10,954 nt of DNA from an uncultured Eubacteriales bacterium (GTDB lineage Bacteria > Bacillota > Clostridia > UMGS1840), in assembly GCA_900555525.1 (NCBI GenBank), contig USLP01000021.1, forward strand, positions 1 to 10,954. Reading direction: 5' to 3'. This document shows positions 6,241-10,954 of this stretch, piece after piece (position 1 is the stretch's first letter; the number at the start of each line of letters is the position of its first letter). The notes beneath the pieces were generated by a model. That model was not told where the DNA came from. It made no database searches and worked only from the letters and a program-made list of their open reading frames with translations. The position numbers and the translations under genes are program-made.

Positions 6241-7722
6241 ATGATTCAAAAAAGACCGTTTTTGATAGCCCTTATGCTTACAGTGTTTTTGTGTGGACTT
6301 ATCGTTTTTGCACAAGGGAATGCCGTTTCAATATACATAAACGGATTACCTGCCGCATCAGAAAGCGAGCCTATCTTAACAAAAGGGCGAACGCTTGTGC
6401 CTATGGACGGAATTTTTGAAGCTTTGGGCGGTGCAGTAAGCTATAACGAAAAGACAAACAGTATCACCATGCGCAATCATGACACGGAAATATTCATGAC
6501 TATAGGCGATACAAAAGTAACTGTAAACGGCGAAGAAAAAGTCCTTGACGTGCCTGCCGAAATACATGACGGCATTGTGTATATCCCCTTAAGGGCAGTT
6601 TCGGAAAACATGGGCGCAACCGTATTTTGGGATAATGTTCAAAGGCGTGTTTATATAGAATCAAAAGTAAAGAGCGCAGAAAATGATTTTGCCGACACGC
6701 TTAATTCATACATGCCCCAAAATGAAAATTATATGATTTCTCCGTTTTCCGTAAAGGCAGCTCTTGCGATGCTCGCAAACGGTGCGCAGGGAGAATCCCA
6801 AAAGGAAATTCTTAACGTTTTGGGAATAGAAAACATAAACGCTTTTAATGCCGAAATGCAAAACACAATAAAGCGTTTTGAAAGCAATGAAAATATTACC
6901 GTAAATACTGCAAATTCCATATGGATTAATTCGGATAATACCGTTCAGAAGTTTTCGCAAAGCTACGAAAAGCTTTTGAAAGATTACTTTTCCGCAGATT
7001 CCCAAACAGTTACAAACAAAGACGCACTTTCAAAAATTAACGGCTGGGTAAAAGAAAAAACGCATGGGAAAATTGAAAACATTACAGAAAGCGCCGACTT
7101 TTCGGCTTATCTTGCAAATGCCGTATACTTCAACGGAAACTGGGCAAATCAGTTTGACGAACAGCTTACGAAAAAGCAGGATTTTACGGATATAAACGGT
7201 AAAATCACGTCGATTGATTTCATGAACGATACTTTCCGTATGAATTATTTTGAAGATGATTCCGTTCAGATTGCGGAACTTCCATATAAAGGCAGAAAAA
7301 TGAGTATGTTCGTAATGATGGGAAAAGTGCAAATAAAAAACCCTGTAAAAACACTTAATGCGCATACTCTTATAAATGCAAAAGTAAACCTTTCAATACC
7401 GAAATTCAAAACAGAATTTTCGCAGGAACTATCCGAAATACTAAAGCAAATGGGAATAAAAACCGCATTTACGGATTTAAGTGATTTGGAACCCATGTTT
7501 GACCAAGGAACCGCAAAAATAAGCGAAGTAATGCACAAGACATATATTGATGTAAACGAGCACGGAACAGAGGCGGCCGTTACGGGTATCGGAATGGAAA
7601 CTACCGCTTTTATGCCCGATATGACATATAATTTCACACTTTCAAAACCGTTTTCGTATATTATAAGAGATAACGAAACAAACGAAATAATTTTCATGGG
7701 CGAAATTAATCTTGCACCATAA
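6241..7722 (+). CDS. secreted serpin with N-terminal copper-amine-oxidase-N domain
   Basis: This 493-aa exported protein is a putative suicide inhibitor of serine proteases. Residues 1-24 are a signal peptide (cleavage probably after VFA). About 26-142 is a copper amine oxidase N-terminal-type domain (INGLPAASESEPILTKGRTL, then LVPMDGIFEALGG, VPLR-like IPLRAVSENMGATVFWD), a surface domain common in clostridia whose ligand is unknown. About 147-493 is a serpin (MISPFSVKAALAMLANGAQG, NAVYFNGNWANQF, C-terminal FSYIIRDNETNEIIFMGEI). The reactive loop begins EHGTEAAVTG (from 440): P14 Thr and small P12-P9 residues fit an inhibitory hinge. Counting P17 as Glu440 puts P1-P1' at Ala456-Phe457, which suggests an elastase- or subtilisin-like target. 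ATG 6241 has GAAAGGA 8 nt upstream; upstream in-frame starts lack one. It is third gene of the sigV-rsiV unit, which suggests sigma-dependent induction. The target protease is unknown. Confidence 0.93.
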   Translation: MIQKRPFLIALMLTVFLCGLIVFAQGNAVSIYINGLPAASESEPILTKGRTLVPMDGIFEALGGAVSYNEKTNSITMRNHDTEIFMTIGDTKVTVNGEEKVLDVPAEIHDGIVYIPLRAVSENMGATVFWDNVQRRVYIESKVKSAENDFADTLNSYMPQNENYMISPFSVKAALAMLANGAQGESQKEILNVLGIENINAFNAEMQNTIKRFESNENITVNTANSIWINSDNTVQKFSQSYEKLLKDYFSADSQTVTNKDALSKINGWVKEKTHGKIENITESADFSAYLANAVYFNGNWANQFDEQLTKKQDFTDINGKITSIDFMNDTFRMNYFEDDSVQIAELPYKGRKMSMFVMMGKVQIKNPVKTLNAHTLINAKVNLSIPKFKTEFSQELSEILKQMGIKTAFTDLSDLEPMFDQGTAKISEVMHKTYIDVNEHGTEAAVTGIGMETTAFMPDMTYNFTLSKPFSYIIRDNETNEIIFMGEINLAP

Positions 7723-7734
7723 CCCATTCTTAAT

Positions 7735-7776
7735 AAAATCTCCATTCCTTGCTCTGCAAAGGAATGGAGATTTTTT
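7735..7776 (+). terminator. intrinsic terminator after the serpin gene
   Basis: A perfect 16-bp stem (7735-7750 with 7759-7774, core CTCCATTCC/GGAATGGAG) with an 8-nt loop ends in TTTTTT (7771-7776), 12 nt after the serpin stop. It closes the sigma/anti-sigma/serpin unit. The opposite strand also runs into TTTTATTA, so it may work for minus-strand transcripts as well. Confidence 0.9.
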
Positions 7777-7777
7777 A

Positions 7778-7868
7778 CCCATATGCGTTTCTTTAAAGGC
7801 GAAGCCAAAAAGAAATCGCATGGGATTCTGCAAATAATAGATTTAACGAAAAAGGGCTTTTTCGTTAA
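7778..7868. other. two further stem-loops in the serpin-galT gap
   Basis: Stem-loop A pairs 7778-7794 with 7809-7824: 15 base pairs with a 2-nt bulge on the left (7783-7784) and a 1-nt bulge on the right (7816), capped by a small GGC-GAA-GCC hairpin (7798-7806). Stem-loop B is a near-perfect palindrome, TTAACGAAAAAG (7843-7854) with its complement at 7857-7868, centred on a tight GGGC loop. There is no open frame with a ribosome binding site here. The strand and role are undetermined: they could be part of a short RNA, the 3' end of the galT transcript, or both. Confidence 0.5.
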
Positions 7869-7904
7869 GACCTGCATGGGAAATTTCCATGCAGGTCTTT
7901 TTTT
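7867..7904 (+). terminator. second terminator-like hairpin, + strand
   Basis: A 13-bp perfect stem (AAGACCTGCATGG at 7867-7879 with 7887-7899) with a 7-nt loop is followed by an unbroken T run (7898-7904). It has the form of a strong + strand terminator, although the serpin gene already has one 120 bp upstream. On the minus strand, where it sits just after galT, the hairpin is followed by only TTAACG, so its T run favours the + direction; the minus strand may still use it together with the adjacent palindrome. Confidence 0.7.
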
Positions 7905-7915
7905 ACAGTTATTTT

Positions 7916-9286
7916 CTATATTGTTTCCAGGAATTTCTTTATGCCGTCATTCCCTTTGGGAGTATCTTTAAATACACCGCAGTTTTCCAAAATGCAGGCG
8001 AAAATCTGCCCTACTTCTTCTTTCTTTTCGGGCGTAAGCTCGCCGAGCTCAGTCTTTAGCCTTGACGGAAGAACAGCAAGTCCCATAGCTTCGATAAGAC
8101 CGATATTTTCCTTTTTGATATGGTGATATTCAGCATGAGGGTGGAAAATTCCGAGTGGGTGCTCCCCTGTTGTTCTGTTGTTTCTCAAAATGAGGTCAAG
8201 CTCAAAATTGCCGTCCTTTTGTCTTGCAATAGGTGTAATCGTATTATGCGGAGCATCGGTATAAGCCAGAATTTCATTTGATTCGTCAGAATATTCGCGC
8301 CATTTCGCAAGAATTTTGCCTGCCAATTCAACGATTCTGTCAACGCTATTGCCTTTAAGACGAATTGTTGAAAGCGCCCAGTCAACAACACCTACGGTTA
8401 TATCATCATAGCCATCGATTTTAACCTCGAATCTGTATGGACAGCGTGCCATTGCAAATTCATAATTACCGCCCTGGAAGTGGTCATGTGTAAGAATAGA
8501 ACCGCCAACAATAGGCAAATCGGCATTTGAACCTATGAAGTAATGCGGAAATCTTTCAACAAACGAAAGCAGATTTTTGAATGTCTGTTCCGTAATTTTC
8601 ATAGGTGTATGCTCGCTGTTTAAAACTATACAATGCTCATTGTAATAAACATAAGGCGAATACTGCATATACCATTTATGTCCGTTTAAATCTATCGGGA
8701 TAATTCTGTGGTTTGCTCTCGGTGGATGCGTCAAGCTTCCCTCATATCCCTCATTTTCAGCGCAAAGCAGGCATTTGGGATAACCCGTCTGTTTCTGTGT
8801 TTTTGCCGCCGCAATTGCTTTGGGGTCTTTTTCGGGTTTGGAAAGATTGATTGTAATATCTATTTCGCCGTATTTTGTGTTTGTTTTCCAGCGTATATCT
8901 TTTTTTACACGCTCTGTCATTATATAGTTATCGTTTCTCGAAAGGTCATAAAAATACTGCGTTGCCGATTTCGGCGATTCCTCATACAAAGAATAAAAAT
9001 TATTCTTTACAATACTCGGCTTCGGCGTCAAAACGTCCATAATATCCGCTGAAAGCAAATCTCTGTAACCGATTGTGTTGTCAGGTATTTTCTTGTTTTC
9101 ATATGCAAAATTCAAAAGTCCGTCAAGAATTTCTTCTATATTATCGTGCTTTTGATATTCTGTTTTTTCGTAAGCCGTTGCGCCTATTAAGTTTAATATT
9201 CTGTTAATGCAATATGTTCTGTCGTCTTCCTCTATTAGCTTTTTTTTGATGGCATAATCCATGAGTTCCGTTAAATACTGATACAT
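7916..9286 (-). CDS. galT: UDP-glucose--hexose-1-phosphate uridylyltransferase, class II
   Basis: GalT transfers UMP from UDP-glucose to galactose-1-phosphate, giving UDP-galactose and glucose-1-phosphate (Leloir pathway, cytoplasm). This is the Firmicutes-type (class II) enzyme: a helical N-terminus (about 1-80), a CLLC pair (Cys162, Cys165), LTHPPRANHRIIPI (about 175-188), the catalytic-histidine region GGSILTHDHFQGG (261-273, His267 and His269), GIFHPHAEYHHIKKENIGLIE and a C-terminal helical tail. At 456 aa it is somewhat shorter than the 490-510 aa usual for this class; the missing part seems to lie between LPSRLKTELGEL and IFACILENCGVFK, so it is not a broken gene. AAAGGA lies 11 nt before the ATG, a rather long spacing. 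It follows galK by 28 bp with no terminator and is probably co-transcribed with it. Confidence 0.95.
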   Translation of the reverse strand: MYQYLTELMDYAIKKKLIEEDDRTYCINRILNLIGATAYEKTEYQKHDNIEEILDGLLNFAYENKKIPDNTIGYRDLLSADIMDVLTPKPSIVKNNFYSLYEESPKSATQYFYDLSRNDNYIMTERVKKDIRWKTNTKYGEIDITINLSKPEKDPKAIAAAKTQKQTGYPKCLLCAENEGYEGSLTHPPRANHRIIPIDLNGHKWYMQYSPYVYYNEHCIVLNSEHTPMKITEQTFKNLLSFVERFPHYFIGSNADLPIVGGSILTHDHFQGGNYEFAMARCPYRFEVKIDGYDDITVGVVDWALSTIRLKGNSVDRIVELAGKILAKWREYSDESNEILAYTDAPHNTITPIARQKDGNFELDLILRNNRTTGEHPLGIFHPHAEYHHIKKENIGLIEAMGLAVLPSRLKTELGELTPEKKEEVGQIFACILENCGVFKDTPKGNDGIKKFLETI

Positions 9287-9314
9287 TTTATATTCATTCC
9301 TTTCCTTTTCTTAA

Positions 9315-10586
9315 TTACAATACTTTTATTCCGCCGTATTTTCTTATATTTAAAATATGACATTTGCCTTTTCCGAAAACTTTTTCCATACGTGTTTTAA
9401 AATCGTTTACCATATCGTTGGGTACAAAATTCTGCGTTGTTCCGCCAAAGCCGCCGCCATGTACACGGCACGCTCCTCTTCCCTGCAAAATATCCTCTGC
9501 CATATAAAGCGCAAGCGAAATTCCTTGTTCATCGGGCGCTATGTTTGCATAGACATTCTGAAGATATTTATATGACGAATTTCCCGATTTTTTACTGTAA
9601 TAAAGAAAACTGTCAAAATCATTTTTCAAAAGCGCTTCTTTCTGCTTTAAAACATTTTCGTTTTCATCAAAGAAATGAAGCGCACGAAGAACTGCTCTGT
9701 CTCCGCATTCCTTACGAAGCGCTGTAATATTTTCTATAACATCGTTCTTTGTTATTTCTCTCAAAACGTTTTTACCGAAAAACTTTGCAACCGACTTCAT
9801 TTCATACGGTATCGATGCATATTCGTTTGTTAAGTCGGCATGATTTCCGCCCGTATCGACAATACAGAGCGCATATCCTTGTTTTTCAAAATCAAAATCT
9901 ATTTTTTCAATTTTGGGATTTTCTTTGTCCTTGAAATCTATTGTTATAATTCCGCCGACGGCTGATGCCATCTGATCCATAAGACCGCATGGTTTTTTGA
10001 AATATTCGTTTTCCGCATACTGCGCTGTCTTTGCAATTTCAACGGGCGAAATCTTCATACCGTTATAAAGTCCGTTTAAGATAGTTCCGATAAGAGCCTC
10101 AAAAGCCGCCGATGATGAAAGTCCCGAACCTTTCAGCACATTCGTTGTAGTATAAGCGCAGAAGCCTCCGACCTTATGACCAAGCTCCGAAAAACGTGCA
10201 ACGGTTCCTCTTATTAAAGAATTTGATTTATTAATTTCCTCCTCGTGAACGCGGGTATCGGATATTTCGACAACGTCCTCGTCATATCCCTCCGATTTAA
10301 CCTTTATAATGCCCGATTCGTTCGGAGCGGTTACTGCGATAACGTCAAGGTTTACGCTGCCTGCAACAACACAGCCTAAATTATGGTCTGTATGGTTTCC
10401 GCATATTTCTGTACGTCCCGGTGCGGAAAATATTTGCAGGTTGTCGCTTTCTCCGTAAAGCTCGCAAAATTTATCAACTGCATTAAGATAACGGTCTGTT
10501 TGTCCTTCGGCATTGTTTTCGCCGTAAATATCACAAAACAGCTCAAAGCTGTTTTTTATTTTTTCTTTCAGTTCGGCTCTGTTCAT
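9315..10586 (-). CDS. galK: galactokinase
   Basis: Galactokinase phosphorylates galactose at C1 using ATP, the first committed step of the Leloir pathway, and supplies galT just downstream. It is a GHMP kinase of 423 aa. The galactokinase signature reads PGRTEICGNHTDHNLG (about 56-71), with GNHTDH in place of the more familiar GEHxDY, a variant seen in some Firmicutes galactokinases. The ATP loop KGSGLSSSAAFE (about 152-163), CGLMDQMASAVGG (about 200-212, with the likely catalytic Asp204) and CRVHGGGFGGTTQNF (about 373-387) follow. The start is ATG 10586 because GGAGAG lies 5 nt upstream; the in-frame ATG at 10613 has no ribosome binding site and would begin at the predicted transcript start. 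No galE, galM, permease or regulator is in the window. Confidence 0.95.
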   Translation of the reverse strand: MNRAELKEKIKNSFELFCDIYGENNAEGQTDRYLNAVDKFCELYGESDNLQIFSAPGRTEICGNHTDHNLGCVVAGSVNLDVIAVTAPNESGIIKVKSEGYDEDVVEISDTRVHEEEINKSNSLIRGTVARFSELGHKVGGFCAYTTTNVLKGSGLSSSAAFEALIGTILNGLYNGMKISPVEIAKTAQYAENEYFKKPCGLMDQMASAVGGIITIDFKDKENPKIEKIDFDFEKQGYALCIVDTGGNHADLTNEYASIPYEMKSVAKFFGKNVLREITKNDVIENITALRKECGDRAVLRALHFFDENENVLKQKEALLKNDFDSFLYYSKKSGNSSYKYLQNVYANIAPDEQGISLALYMAEDILQGRGACRVHGGGFGGTTQNFVPNDMVNDFKTRMEKVFGKGKCHILNIRKYGGIKVL

Positions 10587-10622
10587 GAAAACTCTCCATT
10601 CTTTTTTATTCATACATTATAT

Positions 10623-10651
10623 ACTATACAACAAATTCGGCTTTTTGTCAA
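10623..10651 (-). promoter_or_regulatory. sigma-A promoter of the galK-galT operon
   Basis: On the minus strand, a perfect -35 TTGACA (10646-10651) is 17 bp from -10 TATAGT (10623-10628). A TATAAT just downstream is too far from the -35 to be the main -10. The expected leader before galK is about 30 nt. No inverted repeat that would mark a sugar-repressor operator was noticed around it. Confidence 0.85.
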
Positions 10652-10807
10652 TAGAATAAACAGGGTTTTTGAGGCGAATTTTTAAATTTTTTAATTTTTT
10701 TACAAAATTTTTCAAAAAATGCAACGCTTTTCTTTTTTCAACTGTTTTATAAGTGAGGACCTCAAAAAAGAGAATAAAATTAATTAACAAAAAAGGAGAT
10801 TTTAATT

Positions 10808-10954
10808 ATGACAAAATGGGTATGTAGTGTATGTGGTTATGTTTATGAAGGTGAGAAAGCTCCGGAAGCCTGTCCTGTATGTAAGGCACCGGCTGATAAA
10901 TTCGTAAAGCAGGATGGCGAAATGTCATGGGCTGCTGAACACGTTGTAGGTGTT
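10808..10954 (+). CDS. reverse rubrerythrin (NADH peroxidase type), 3'-truncated by window edge
   Basis: Only the first 49 residues are visible. They form a short rubredoxin-type iron site, CSVC (Cys6, Cys9) and CPVC (Cys22, Cys25), with the 12-residue spacing typical of rubrerythrins rather than free rubredoxin, followed by KAPADKF and [11 protein letters not shown]. The latter looks like the start of the di-iron domain in the rubredoxin-first (reverse) rubrerythrins of clostridia, which reduce hydrogen peroxide and oxygen with electrons from NADH through partner reductases. AGGAG lies 9 nt before the ATG. The gene is divergent from galK. Upstream lie a TATAAG at 10748 and, just after it, the perfect inverted repeat TGAGG-A-CCTCA. 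A rubredoxin fused to another domain remains possible because the rest is outside the window. Confidence 0.85.
   Translation, partial: MTKWVCSVCGYVYEGEKAPEACPVCKAPADKFVKQDGEMSWAAEHVVGV

Noticed and set aside
7266..7877. A 203-residue open frame on the minus strand over the 3' end of the serpin gene
   Set aside because: It is antisense to the serpin, has no recognisable domain, runs through the serpin terminator hairpin and has no good ribosome binding site. It is a shadow frame.
10676..10720. A long A/T-homopolymer stretch between galK and the rubrerythrin gene
   Set aside because: It looks like an AT-rich upstream element of divergent promoters; no repeat unit, origin boxes or attachment site were recognised.
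1..10954. CRISPR arrays, tRNA or rRNA genes, insertion sequences, phage or plasmid genes
   Set aside because: No regularly spaced repeats, no cloverleaf candidates and no transposase, integrase or replication genes were found.

Overview
The window comes from a low-GC, AT-rich Clostridia-like Firmicute. The evidence is strong Shine-Dalgarno sites, sigma-A promoters with 17-bp spacers, Lys/Glu/Asn/Ile-rich proteins, a spore-cortex-type (PdaA-like) deacetylase, a DUF1836 protein, a Firmicutes-type (class II) GalT, an anaerobe-type rubredoxin-first rubrerythrin, and a copper-amine-oxidase-N surface domain. The organism is probably an anaerobic, possibly spore-forming and possibly host-associated member of the Clostridia. 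The species cannot be named from the sequence.

Layout. (1) Positions 1-666, + strand: 3' part of carbamate kinase (arcC), convergent with (2) a minus-strand pair at 683-2985, a PdaA-like lipoprotein deacetylase followed 2 bp later by transcription terminator Rho. A perfect 12-bp hairpin separates arcC from rho. (3) Positions 3035-4012, minus strand: a single degV gene with its own promoter and terminator. (4) Positions 4053-4692, + strand: a DUF1836 gene, divergent from degV, with its own promoter and terminator. (5) Positions 4795-7776, + strand: an ECF sigma factor, its RsiV-type membrane anti-sigma factor, and a secreted serpin fused to a copper-amine-oxidase-N domain, bounded on both sides by terminators. 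(6) Positions 7735-7904: a gene-free stretch packed with four consecutive stem-loops. (7) Positions 7916-10651, minus strand: a galK-galT operon with a near-consensus promoter. (8) Positions 10808-end, + strand: start of a reverse rubrerythrin (NADH peroxidase type).

The most interesting part is region 5. In Bacillus subtilis and Clostridioides difficile, RsiV is a lysozyme receptor that is proteolysed on binding lysozyme and so frees SigV. Here the same kind of pair is followed in one apparent transcription unit by a serpin with a well-formed inhibitory hinge and a predicted Ala-Phe scissile bond. The inference is a host-defence response unit: lysozyme is sensed outside the cell and a protease inhibitor is exported in reply. 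The genes and their order are seen in the sequence. The ligand, the co-transcription and the target protease are not proven by it.

Several start codons were moved from the longest open frame to the position with a proper ribosome binding site: rho, degV, the sigma factor, rsiV, the serpin and galK.
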